From: ASMP01 sp035282925
GTDB lineage: Archaea > Nanobdellota > Nanobdellia > Pacearchaeales > GW2011-AR1
Length of the DNA stretch: 21,785 bases
Direction: 5' to 3'
NCBI GenBank assembly: GCA_035282925.1
Contig: DATEUW010000009.1
Location: forward strand, 1-21,785
The translations under genes were made by a program, and so were the position numbers. The notes beneath the pieces were generated by a model, which saw only the letters and a list, made by a program, of their open reading frames with translations, was not told the origin of the DNA and did not search any database. Positions 1 to 7,356 of the stretch are shown here, one piece after another. Positions within the stretch are counted from its first letter, which is position 1, and each line of letters opens with the position of its first letter.

Positions 1-680
1 TCTCCCTGGTTGCATTTTTTGCAGTCTCTTCCTCCGACAGGAGCATCCCATGGTATGCAGGAAAATGTAACAAGGTCATACTTTACCTGTGTGAACAATA
101 TGAAGAAGATAACGATTGCGATTGCAAGAGCTATTACAAAAGGAGCCAGAAAAGGTATTATTGCCTGCCCCGTTGCCGATTCTGCCGCTGGTGTTGTCAA
201 TGCTTTTTGTAAAATCTGAAATGCAAAAGCCCCCGCGAAACTAGCCATAGAAGCAGCTGTTGCAGCTTCAGGTGCAAATAAACCAACAACTAATGCAGTG
301 ATGCCAGCTATTGCCCCAGCATATGCTGCTGCTTGAAGTATACCTGTAACACCACCTACAGAACTCAAAAAACCCTTTGTTGGCAATTTAGGCAGAGGTG
401 CTTGTGTACCGCCAGCAGCAGCGGCTTGTTGTGCAGCGCCGCCAGAGCCGGAAACACCGAAAGCACCAGAAGCAGCACTAGGGGGAATTGGTGCTCCAGG
501 TGGAGCTTGTGATTCTTCTGGCGGATGATATTTCTCACTAGAAGCCGGAGGTCCTTGCGCCCCAACAAAACCAACATTGTCTCCTAAAATATGGGCAAAT
601 GCAATCGTGCTTAAGACTAAAATAATTGCCTGTGTTAATGCGATTCCTTTTTTTCTCTTGAGATTTTCTTTTTTTCTCAT
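1..680 (-). CDS. Surface/membrane protein, Pro/Ala/Gly-rich ectodomain, partial (runs off left edge)
   Basis: The frame opens with ATG at 680 and stays open for 226 codons to the left edge, so the C-terminus is missing. Residues 1-11 are basic (MRKKENLKRKK), followed by a hydrophobic stretch at about 12-32 that reads as a signal or pilin-like anchor. Residues about 43-100 are Pro/Gly/Ala/Ser-rich low complexity. Two hydrophobic segments follow at about 103-155 and a strong membrane helix at about 175-197. The last visible part is cysteine-bearing (CIPWDAPVGG, then CKKCN). From memory, a Cys-x-PW-x-APVGG segment after a membrane helix recurs in DPANN proteins of unknown function. The gene lies 48 bases downstream of a cysteine-rich secreted protein on the same strand, so they probably share a transcript. 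Function unknown; a cell-surface role is inferred from topology and context. Confidence 0.75.
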   Translation of the reverse strand, partial: MRKKENLKRKKGIALTQAIILVLSTIAFAHILGDNVGFVGAQGPPASSEKYHPPEESQAPPGAPIPPSAASGAFGVSGSGGAAQQAAAAGGTQAPLPKLPTKGFLSSVGGVTGILQAAAYAGAIAGITALVVGLFAPEAATAASMASFAGAFAFQILQKALTTPAAESATGQAIIPFLAPFVIALAIAIVIFFILFTQVKYDLVTFSCIPWDAPVGGRDCKKCNQG

Positions 681-728
681 TTTATTGTGTCATCCATTCT
701 TGCCCGATTTTTCATTTAACATTTTTAA

Positions 729-2360
729 TTATCCTTCACTTTTATTTTCACCCAGTTTGGTTATCGTGATGGCATCTTCGATTTTATTGAATCCCTCTCT
801 TCCAACATAGTTCTTGCCTGAACCGCAGTCTCCGAGGGCAACACACATTCTGTTTCTCAAATCTCCCCACTCATCTTCAAGGCATTCGCAGTTCTCAACG
901 CAATCCCACTGAAATGCTGTGAGGAAAAGATTTCTCTTGTATTTCACAATGCAGTTTCCCTCTGCAATCGCGCATGCTTCCTCTGCCCTGCCTGATTTCC
1001 AAAACTCAAGTCCCGGAGCATATTTAGGAAGGCAGCTCGCCCCGCTTTCCCTGTCTTCCTTGCCGTCTGCAGGAACAAGTTTTCCCTCTTCATTTACAAT
1101 TAAGAGCTTTCCGTTTTCATCTGAAAGAAGGCTTTCAACATTTTCATTCCATACACAGTCCCTCTTGTCTTTGTTTTCGCAGTCTGCCTTTTTATCCTGA
1201 GCAACGCAGTCCTGCCATCTGTTAACTCTGCATGCAGCAACACTGAAGCCGTCTATATCATCCTCGACACAAACTTCCTGCCTGAATCCAGCACACGGTT
1301 CTATGGTAATTTCGCTGTTGTAGCAAACTCCACGGAAATATTCGCTTCCTGGAAGATTATCCTCTGATCCGGGAGAATCGGCGCAAAAGGTTTCCCCGTG
1401 CTCAACTGTTTTTCCTTTGTATTCGCAGCTCAAATCTGCACAAATAAAATCCCCGAACTGGGGCTTTACAGTTGTCTGGGGATTTCCCCTTTCAAATTCC
1501 TTGCACAGGCTCCCTAAAAGATAATTGCAGTTTCCGCACGTCGGAGAATTTGCATTGTTTGCATCTGGATTGCAGCTCTCGCTTTTTTCCTCTATTTCTG
1601 ACCAGTATTCCTTGTCATCTATTTTTGCAGCATCGTAAATATTTGCAAGGTTCCCGCAGGAATCCGTAAAGTAAACTTCCCCTGTCTCAGAGCACGTTGT
1701 TTTTTCAGTGGGTCCGCAGTTTGTTGCTAGGGTTTCTGCAGAGCACAAAAACCCCTCATGGAATTCAACATTTGCCGCAGGAGAAGTGGCTTCCAGATCA
1801 AAGCATTCTGCTCTTGTCAAAAGCTTGCAGGTTCTCTGAAATTCCTGCTCAAAAACACATGCTCCTTTTTCCTTTGGAAATGCGCTTGCGATGCATTGAG
1901 CCTCGCTCTTTATGTCTGTCCTGAAATTTGTCTCAAGCCCGAAATCAGATGCGAGTTTCTTGCATCTTGTCTGCGTGACAAAAGCTGCCCCATCTCCTAT
2001 ATAACAGCATCCGAGCTGGCATTGCGGAAGCTCATCTGCATCTCTTTCATCCCAGACTCCTCCGTTGTCCTGGCAAACCAGCTGAGGAGTGCCTTCAAGG
2101 CAGGTTCCTTCCTGGCTGTCAAAGCATGTTCCCTGCTTGCAATAAGATGTTGATTCGCAGGAAGTTGGTGCAATTCTGAAATTGCTGTCACATTCAGCTG
2201 GAGGTGAATTCTGGCAGAAAGCGCCATTGACAGCTTTTTCGCAGCAAGAGACCGCCTCTCCGACAGCAGCAACATTCAAAGAATTCGTGAAGAGAATAAT
2301 TGCTATTCCGAGAACCAGGACAAAACTTGCTATCAGTAAATATTTTTTTTCAAGTTTCAT
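729..2360 (-). CDS. Cysteine-rich secreted protein, 543 aa, function unknown
   Basis: The N-terminus is MKLEKK followed by a hydrophobic segment at about 8-25, a signal peptide or N-terminal anchor. The rest is hydrophilic and contains about 43 cysteines, often as CC, CxxC or CxC (SCCEKA near residue 39, QLGCCYIGDG near 117, NCEC near the C-terminus). This suggests many disulfides or bound metal outside the cell. There is no second membrane helix and no recognisable catalytic motif. The start is supported by GGAGAG seven bases upstream of the ATG. It follows a pilin-like gene by 31 bases and precedes the left-edge membrane protein by 48 bases, all on one strand. I recall similar GCC-Y-I-G segments in other DPANN hypothetical proteins but cannot name a family. 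Structural or adhesive surface protein is inference. Confidence 0.85.
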   Translation of the reverse strand: MKLEKKYLLIASFVLVLGIAIILFTNSLNVAAVGEAVSCCEKAVNGAFCQNSPPAECDSNFRIAPTSCESTSYCKQGTCFDSQEGTCLEGTPQLVCQDNGGVWDERDADELPQCQLGCCYIGDGAAFVTQTRCKKLASDFGLETNFRTDIKSEAQCIASAFPKEKGACVFEQEFQRTCKLLTRAECFDLEATSPAANVEFHEGFLCSAETLATNCGPTEKTTCSETGEVYFTDSCGNLANIYDAAKIDDKEYWSEIEEKSESCNPDANNANSPTCGNCNYLLGSLCKEFERGNPQTTVKPQFGDFICADLSCEYKGKTVEHGETFCADSPGSEDNLPGSEYFRGVCYNSEITIEPCAGFRQEVCVEDDIDGFSVAACRVNRWQDCVAQDKKADCENKDKRDCVWNENVESLLSDENGKLLIVNEEGKLVPADGKEDRESGASCLPKYAPGLEFWKSGRAEEACAIAEGNCIVKYKRNLFLTAFQWDCVENCECLEDEWGDLRNRMCVALGDCGSGKNYVGREGFNKIEDAITITKLGENKSEG

Positions 2361-2416
2361 TTAACACTCTCCTTTAGCCATCATTTTAAATTCAAGTTTC
2401 ATTTATAACACTCTCC
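2351..2416 (-). repeat. Direct repeat of a ribosome-binding site plus start codon
   Basis: CAAGTTTCATTTAACACTCTCC at 2351-2372 is nearly repeated at 2393-2416 with only two extra bases. On the minus strand each copy reads GGAGAGTGTT-(AT)AA-ATG-AAACTTG. The 2351 copy supplies the ribosome-binding site and first codons of the cysteine-rich gene. The 2393 copy overlaps the last codons of the pilin-like gene and offers a second start, which opens only a 13-codon frame (2402-2361) ending just before the real ATG. Confidence 0.7.
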
Positions 2417-3183
2417 GCATATCCCGGAGGCCATGCAACGCTTCTCGAGGCGAACTGGAATTTATTTCCATCGTTTCTGTCTGTCAGAATGTAAATAGTG
2501 GATCCATCTGTCTGCTTTAATTTTTCAACCTTCAAATCAGGATAATATGTCATGTAAATAGTTGTCTCTGCGTCTCCGTAAGTCGCCTCCCAGTCAATTA
2601 TGCTAGTAGCTATGCTCGATAATTCATAAAGATTATTGTTCAGGATTACATTGAAGGAATCGTGTCTCGATGTTTCTCCTTTTGACACTGTAAGGACATA
2701 ATTCTCAAACCTCGTGACTATCCTCTTAGGAAGAAGCTCAACAACTGTTTTTCCTGTTTCCAGATTCACGGTGTAGCTGTCGTCCCTGTAATTTTCCTGA
2801 AGATTGGCAAAGCAGGTTTCAACTTCTTCCTGGATATCATCTCTGATTTCAGATTCAATATGTCTCTTGAGCAAAGGCTGCTGCACGACACATGTTTCAT
2901 ACCACTCTGCTGTATAGCAAAGGTATTCAATTTTGTTGTCCTGGTAAAGAATATAATTCACAGGCACTATGCTTCCACCCTGCGAAGAAATAGTTTCGAC
3001 AGTGCTTTCAATTTCTTTCTCAAGGCAGGTCTGCATGAATCCAGCAGGATTTGTTGCATCGAAGACTGCCTCTGTTTCAGCCCTCGGAACAAGAAGATAA
3101 ATGGAAAGAGCAATCCCTATGATTATAACAGCAATGATGATGAATATAGTTACCTGACCACCTCTCTCCTTAAGCACACCCAT
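2392..3183 (-). CDS. Pilin-like N-terminally anchored surface protein
   Basis: The N-terminus is a short charged leader (MGVLKERGG) followed by QVTIFIIIAVIIIGIALSIY. This is the arrangement of archaeal type IV pilin-like proteins, in which a prepilin peptidase cuts just before the hydrophobic helix; a GQ junction is visible at residues 9-10. The rest (about 35-263) is a mixed alpha/beta ectodomain with five cysteines. It has no second membrane helix and no enzyme motif I recognise. GGGAGA just upstream supports ATG at 3183. It is probably the first gene of the run that continues with the cysteine-rich protein and the left-edge membrane protein, so it may build or anchor the same surface structure. 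It is larger than most structural pilins, so a pseudopilin or anchored ectodomain is more likely than a filament subunit. Specific role unknown. Confidence 0.8.
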   Translation of the reverse strand: MGVLKERGGQVTIFIIIAVIIIGIALSIYLLVPRAETEAVFDATNPAGFMQTCLEKEIESTVETISSQGGSIVPVNYILYQDNKIEYLCYTAEWYETCVVQQPLLKRHIESEIRDDIQEEVETCFANLQENYRDDSYTVNLETGKTVVELLPKRIVTRFENYVLTVSKGETSRHDSFNVILNNNLYELSSIATSIIDWEATYGDAETTIYMTYYPDLKVEKLKQTDGSTIYILTDRNDGNKFQFASRSVAWPPGYAESVINET

Positions 3184-3200
3184 GTCTCCCTTAAGATATC

Positions 3201-3222
3201 TTTATTTATAAATTTTATACTT
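3201..3222 (-). promoter_or_regulatory. Candidate TATA region for the pilin-like gene
   Basis: On the minus strand the AT-rich run AGTATAAAATTTATAAATAA ends about 20 bases before the ATG at 3183. A box at about 3214-3220 would place the transcription start near 3190 and leave a very short leader carrying GGGAGA. Confidence 0.4.
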
Positions 3223-3238
3223 CCTATATCCAGACCTA

Positions 3239-3297
3239 TTAATCCTCTGCTCGGATTAACGATTTATTTATTCTCAAATTTAGTTGTCGTTAATCCC
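3239..3297. promoter_or_regulatory. Overlapping inverted repeats upstream of the pilin-like promoter
   Basis: TTAATCC (3239-3245) pairs with GGATTAA (3253-3259) around a 7-base loop. GGATTAACG (3253-3261) is also an exact 9-base inverse of CGTTAATCC (3289-3297). The middle arm can pair with either partner, so the two structures exclude each other. The element lies between the PCNA stop and the TATA region of the pilin-like gene. It could be an operator, a 3' processing or termination element of PCNA, or a small RNA. No function is shown. Confidence 0.45.
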
Positions 3298-3335
3298 CGG
3301 TTTCAACCCTCTAATTCGGCCACGCTTGGATGAGT

Positions 3336-4061
3336 TCAATCCTCTGTCTCCACTCTCGGTGCCAGAAGGAAAGAAATCTCAAGAAAATCGTTTTTTATAT
3401 CCATTCTCAAAGGATGGTCTTCTGCAAACCTCAAAACAGTTTTTTCAGAAAGCTTCGAAGCCCTCACAAATTTCTGCAGGTACTCGAGGCTGTATCTGCT
3501 CCTGCAGTTCTCTGCAGAAATCTTTGCCTCGTCTCCGGAAAACTCAGACATTGCGCTGTTGAGCCCGCGTGCCTCGATAAAAAATTTCCCGTCTTTTATC
3601 ACGAAAGAGCACGCATCTGCGACAACCATGCAGTCCTCCACAGAGTCCACGAAATCAGAGGAATCCAGCTCAACGACAGAGCTGAACTCCAGATTCGGCA
3701 GCTCTTTTTCCTCGCTCTCTATGTCTATGAGGCTCAGATTAAAGGTCCTTTTTATCTTGTCCTGAATCTGTATGTTGAGGAGATTGTCCTGCTTTTCAAT
3801 TACGAGAGAACTTCCGGAACCGCACCTTTTGAGAATCCTTTTCAGGTTGTCAAGGTTTACTCCAAGAACCTCGTTTCCTGTTTCAAACTTCGAAAAAGAG
3901 CCCTTGGGAAGAACAAATCTCACCATGGCAACGTTTGCAGGGTCCATCGCAGTTATGTTCAGGCCAGAAGGGTCGACTTTTATCCTGACCTCTGTGACCA
4001 ATTCTGAAATTACCTCTATAATTCTCGACAGGAGGAGCGGATTTTCGAGTTTGACTAACAT
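3336..4061 (-). CDS. pcn: DNA polymerase sliding clamp PCNA
   Basis: This is the ring-shaped clamp that tethers DNA polymerase and other replication and repair enzymes to DNA. The protein has 241 residues, close to the usual 245-250. The N-terminal domain shows the typical pattern LLSRIIEVISELVTEVRIKV, then GLNITAMDPANVAMV at about 33-47. The second domain starts near 125 (VVELDSSDFVDSVEDC) and the end LEISFLLAPRVETED gives the final beta strand and tail. All regions of the two-domain fold are present with no truncation. The start at 4061 needs no classical ribosome-binding site; an AT-rich box about 33 bases upstream suggests a short leader or leaderless mRNA. It diverges from the primase gene, so clamp and primer synthesis may be co-regulated. 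Confidence 0.97.
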   Translation of the reverse strand: MLVKLENPLLLSRIIEVISELVTEVRIKVDPSGLNITAMDPANVAMVRFVLPKGSFSKFETGNEVLGVNLDNLKRILKRCGSGSSLVIEKQDNLLNIQIQDKIKRTFNLSLIDIESEEKELPNLEFSSVVELDSSDFVDSVEDCMVVADACSFVIKDGKFFIEARGLNSAMSEFSGDEAKISAENCRSRYSLEYLQKFVRASKLSEKTVLRFAEDHPLRMDIKNDFLEISFLLAPRVETED

Positions 4062-4086
4062 TTTAATTTATGGAGGTGCGGAACCA

Positions 4087-4101
4087 TATTATTTTAAAAA
4101 T
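4087..4101 (-). promoter_or_regulatory. Candidate TATA box for pcn
   Basis: On the minus strand AATTTTTAAAATAAT is centred about 33 bases upstream of the PCNA ATG. It shares a 112-base divergent intergenic region with the primase promoter. Confidence 0.45.
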
Positions 4102-4143
4102 TGGTTCTGCTTTTAAGTATTGTTATTATGAAGTATAGAGTAA

Positions 4144-4152
4144 TTATATAAA
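4144..4152 (+). promoter_or_regulatory. TATA box for the primase gene
   Basis: TTATATAAA is centred about 26 bases upstream of the ATG at 4174. That spacing would start transcription at or next to the ATG, so the mRNA is probably leaderless. No ribosome-binding site is seen. Confidence 0.6.
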
Positions 4153-4173
4153 TGTTCTCTCATTTGGAAAAAA

Positions 4174-5481
4174 ATGGCTGAAGAAATGGAGGCAGAGAAG
4201 AAACCTTTGGACTTTAAAGAGGAAAGGATAAGAAAAATCACGCAGCTCTATTATTCCAGGAAAGACATACAGAAAGCGATTTTTTCCTTTTCCGCCAACA
4301 GGGAGATAGCTCCGAGCTACATGATGGAATCTTTCGGTACGCGGCCAGACTCTTTCCAGTATCCTGGCGATGTCTTCGAACTTGCAAAAAAAGGGGCGAC
4401 GAGTTTTCACTGCTCTGAAGAACTCTGGGCAGATCCCCTGAAAATTTCCACAGGCATGAATGAGAAGCAGATGAGCGAGCTGAGGCAGGGATGGGATTTT
4501 CTCCTCGATATTGATTCCAAGTATCTGGATTACAGCAAAATACTTGCCGAATTGATAATAAAAGTCCTGAAATTTCACGGAATCAGGAACTTCGGGCTGA
4601 AATTTTCCGGCAGCAAAGGTTTTCACATCATTGTCCCGTGGAAAGCTTTTCCAGAGACAATTCATAACAACAGAACTTCAGACATGTTCCCAGAATGGCC
4701 GAGAATAATTACTAAATACATCATGGATATAACAAAAAAGGAACTGATAGAAAAAATAACACAGCTCGTAGAAAAAAAGGATTCAAACAAATATGTCAAG
4801 GATTTCCAGGCACCCAAGGAAGTAATTCCTGATTTGATTCTCGTTTCCCCGAGGCATTTGTTCAGGATGCCTTATTCTCTCCATGAAAAGACTGCGCTTG
4901 CCTCTGTGGTTTTAAAGCCAGAAGAGATAAAGGATTTCCAGCCAAAAGACGCAGATCCTTTCAAAACAGAAATAAGAAATTTCATGCCAGATGCAAAACC
5001 AGGAGAAGCTTCAGAACTCCTGAGAGAAGCCCTTGACTGGTACAAGACGCAATATCCTGGCGAACCGGAAAAATCATGGGCAGAAAAAACAGGCAGGGAA
5101 TTCAAGCCTATTATCCTGAAAGAGATCTCTGCAAAAAATTTCCCTCCGAGCATAAACAAAATTCTGCAGGGAATAAAAGGCGATGGAAGAAAGCGCGCGC
5201 TGTTCATAATAATGAATTTTTTCAGGTCGATAGGAATGGACAGGAAAGAAGTGGAAAAAACCCTCTACGACTGGAACCAAAAAAATGAGCTTCCTCTGAA
5301 ATCCGGCTACATAAAGTCGCAGCTGATTTCTAGTTACAGAAGCAAGGCTATTCCTCCCCCAAACTACGACAAAGATCATTACAAGGGCATAGGAATCATT
5401 CCGACAGAAGAGGAGCTGAGATACAAGAATCCTGCGAATTATACCGTGAAAAAAACACTGCTGGGGAGAAATGTTAAATAA
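4174..5481 (+). CDS. priS: One-piece DNA primase: PriS catalytic domain fused to a cysteine-free PriL-CTD-like domain
   Basis: Archaeal/eukaryotic-type primase that makes primers for replication. Catalytic metal ligands are in LLDIDSK (D112, D114). The nucleotide-binding motif SGSKGFH is at 145-151. A third acidic candidate, D220, precedes PRHLFRMPYSLHEKT at 226-240. Residues about 322-435 form a helical domain starting FPPSINKIL and containing RALFIIMNFF and DWNQKNELPL. This resembles the C-terminal domain of the large subunit PriL, where PPC normally supplies an iron-sulfur ligand. Here that position is Ser326, and the whole protein has a single cysteine (near residue 87), so no 4Fe-4S cluster can be built from it. 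At 435 residues it is longer than a typical PriS. A PriS-PriL fusion is known in Nanoarchaeum. No separate priL is in this window. PriS identity is certain; the fusion reading is an inference from motifs. Confidence 0.92.
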   Translation: MAEEMEAEKKPLDFKEERIRKITQLYYSRKDIQKAIFSFSANREIAPSYMMESFGTRPDSFQYPGDVFELAKKGATSFHCSEELWADPLKISTGMNEKQMSELRQGWDFLLDIDSKYLDYSKILAELIIKVLKFHGIRNFGLKFSGSKGFHIIVPWKAFPETIHNNRTSDMFPEWPRIITKYIMDITKKELIEKITQLVEKKDSNKYVKDFQAPKEVIPDLILVSPRHLFRMPYSLHEKTALASVVLKPEEIKDFQPKDADPFKTEIRNFMPDAKPGEASELLREALDWYKTQYPGEPEKSWAEKTGREFKPIILKEISAKNFPPSINKILQGIKGDGRKRALFIIMNFFRSIGMDRKEVEKTLYDWNQKNELPLKSGYIKSQLISSYRSKAIPPPNYDKDHYKGIGIIPTEEELRYKNPANYTVKKTLLGRNVK

Positions 5482-5521
5482 GGAGAATAAAAAATGAATC
5501 GTTGTTTTCATATCTCAAAAA

Positions 5522-5530
5522 TATTTAAAA
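5522..5530 (+). promoter_or_regulatory. TATA box for the toroid surface-protein gene
   Basis: TATTTAAAA is centred about 27 bases before the ATG at 5553, which points to a leaderless transcript starting separately from the primase gene that ends at 5481. Confidence 0.5.
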
Positions 5531-5552
5531 ACAATAGTTTGCTTTAGATAGC

Positions 5553-7316
5553 ATGAAAAAAGGTGGCCTGCTGTTCTTATGCCTATTCTTGGTTCTCAGC
5601 CTTTCTTTAATTGCAGCGCAGAACGAAACAACGGAGCAGCAAAAGATAGACAATGCTTACCAGTGCCTCAGAGACAAAGTTTCAGGAAAATGCTCCGCTC
5701 TTTCTTCTGAGGAAAAAGCATTTTCAGCTCTTGCAACAGGAGACTGTCGTGGAGATTTGACTTCAGACCCCAAATTCAAAACAGACACAAAATATACTGC
5801 GCAGGCTGTCCTGGCTTTGGACGGAAACTCTGACGGAGAAACCTGGCTGCTTTCCAGGAATGCGACTCCCACAGAGCTCGTCTGGTTTCTGGAGATTGAA
5901 ACAAATAATGCCTCGAGCTGTTCGATAAAGTATTCCGCGCAATCCTTCACAGTTAACATAGGTGAAGATAAAAAATTAAGCAGCGGTGCAGGCAGTTGCC
6001 TTGTCCTTGCCCAGGACGACTACTGGCTCCGTGTTTCTCCGTCCTGTTACAACACAGAGTTCAGCGTTTCCTGCAACCAAGGTTTTTTGACAACCCTTCT
6101 CTTCAAGAAATCCACAAGCTCGACTATCCATGTTTCCGAGAAGACAAGTTCTGCAGCTTCAGGAGGAACGACAAAAGAGAAAGTGCAGTCCTCTTGTTTT
6201 GTCCAGGGAAGCTCAACCTCTTCCTGCGATTACGAGGCAACCTTATGGGCAGCGCTTGCCCTTGATTCCCAAGACGAAGATATTTCTGCCTATCTTCCTT
6301 ACCTAATCACACTCGCGGATGAAAATCAGAGATTTTTGCCAGAGGCTTTCCTTTACGCTCTTACCGCAAACACAGAATTCAAAATCTCCCTTCTTTCAAA
6401 ACAGAAGAACAGCCAGTGGTGGGCAGAATCAGGGGACAAATTTTACGATACTGCTCTTGCCCTTTATCCTTTGCAGTCAGAGTCCCCGCAGGAAAAAATA
6501 AATGCAAAAACCTGGCTCCTTGATGTTCAGGATGAGAACGGATGCTGGGAAGACAACATAAGAAACACGGCATTCATCCTTGCTTCCATATGGTCTAAAA
6601 ATGTTGGTGGTGGCGGCGGAGGCAACGGACTGCCAGACTGCGAAGATGCAGGCTATTACTGCACTACAACAGCGGCATGCGATGGAGATATTTTGAGCGA
6701 ATTTGATTGTGCCGGAAGTCTTCAAAAATGCTGTACAACTCCCGTAGTGATTGAAACCTGCTCTGAATCAGGAGGAGATATCTGCTCCAGTAATGAAATA
6801 TGCAGGGGAGGAACAAGCGTCGATGCATCTGACCTAAGAACAGGAGAACTCTGCTGTGCAGGAGGATCCTGTGAGCCAGCCCAGCAGGCAACAGAGTGCC
6901 AGTCAAATCTTGGAACCTGCAGAAGTTTTGGCTGCGACACCAATGAAGAACAAGCCTCTTTTTCCTGTGAATCCAGCTCAGATGTATGCTGTGTTCAGGA
7001 AACAGGAGGAAAGAGTTACTGGTGGGTATGGGCTTTATTGGTTTTAATAATTCTCGTTGTTTTGGGAATAATTTTCCGCGATAGATTGCGAATGCTCTGG
7101 CACAGAATGAAATCCGGAGGAAAACCCAAGCCAGGGCCACCTCATTATCCCCCATATTTCCCAGGAGGATACCAGAGACCTCCTATGCAGAGAGTTCCAG
7201 AAAGAAGAATTTTGATGCCGATGCAGCCTTTAAAGAGACCGATAGCCAGGGTAAAAACAGGAGCGCAGAAAGAACTCGACGAGGTTTTGAGAAAACTGAA
7301 AGAGATGGGCAAATAA
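5553..7316 (+). CDS. Secreted, C-terminally anchored protein with alpha/alpha-toroid-like repeats and three cysteine modules
   Basis: A signal peptide covers residues 1-22 (cut near AAQ). Residues about 50-350 carry repeats of the form TAQAVLALDG...WLLS, YEATLWAALALDS and AKTWLLDVQDENGCW-x4-RNTAFILASIW. These match the helical repeats of alpha/alpha-toroid folds (prenyltransferase/terpene-cyclase/alpha-2-macroglobulin TED type). I see no thioester CGEQ or cyclase Asp motif, so a binding role is more likely than catalysis. After a Gly-rich linker near 352-358 come three cysteine modules at about 363-394, 403-440 and 449-480, each ending in CC. A membrane helix at about 489-509 and a basic, Pro-rich cytoplasmic tail of about 75 residues finish the protein. 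The next gene, 40 bases downstream on the same strand, carries a fourth copy of the module. Outer surface location is well supported; ligand unknown. Confidence 0.85.
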   Translation: MKKGGLLFLCLFLVLSLSLIAAQNETTEQQKIDNAYQCLRDKVSGKCSALSSEEKAFSALATGDCRGDLTSDPKFKTDTKYTAQAVLALDGNSDGETWLLSRNATPTELVWFLEIETNNASSCSIKYSAQSFTVNIGEDKKLSSGAGSCLVLAQDDYWLRVSPSCYNTEFSVSCNQGFLTTLLFKKSTSSTIHVSEKTSSAASGGTTKEKVQSSCFVQGSSTSSCDYEATLWAALALDSQDEDISAYLPYLITLADENQRFLPEAFLYALTANTEFKISLLSKQKNSQWWAESGDKFYDTALALYPLQSESPQEKINAKTWLLDVQDENGCWEDNIRNTAFILASIWSKNVGGGGGGNGLPDCEDAGYYCTTTAACDGDILSEFDCAGSLQKCCTTPVVIETCSESGGDICSSNEICRGGTSVDASDLRTGELCCAGGSCEPAQQATECQSNLGTCRSFGCDTNEEQASFSCESSSDVCCVQETGGKSYWWVWALLVLIILVVLGIIFRDRLRMLWHRMKSGGKPKPGPPHYPPYFPGGYQRPPMQRVPERRILMPMQPLKRPIARVKTGAQKELDEVLRKLKEMGK

Positions 7317-7326
7317 AACCAACAAA

Positions 7327-7335
7327 ATTTATTAA
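7327..7335 (+). promoter_or_regulatory. TATA box for the gene at 7357
   Basis: ATTTATTAA is centred about 26 bases before the ATG at 7357, consistent with its own leaderless transcript despite the short gap from the gene upstream. Confidence 0.5.
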
Positions 7336-7356
7336 CCTCTTTTTTCTTATTGGGTT

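Noticed and set aside
3300..3335. GTTGAAAC on the minus strand, like the end of an archaeal CRISPR repeat, beside a GTGGCCGAATTAGAGG run like a tRNA D-arm
   Set aside because: Only one copy exists with no spacers or repeats, and no acceptor, anticodon or T-arm can be folded.
3330..4007. Long open frame (225 codons) on the plus strand across pcn
   Set aside because: It is antisense to a certain PCNA gene, has a composition unlike a real protein and no promoter of its own.
5494..5547. 17-codon frame after GGAGAA, just past the primase stop
   Set aside because: It overlaps the TATA box of the next gene, is AT-driven and has no sign of selection; most likely chance.
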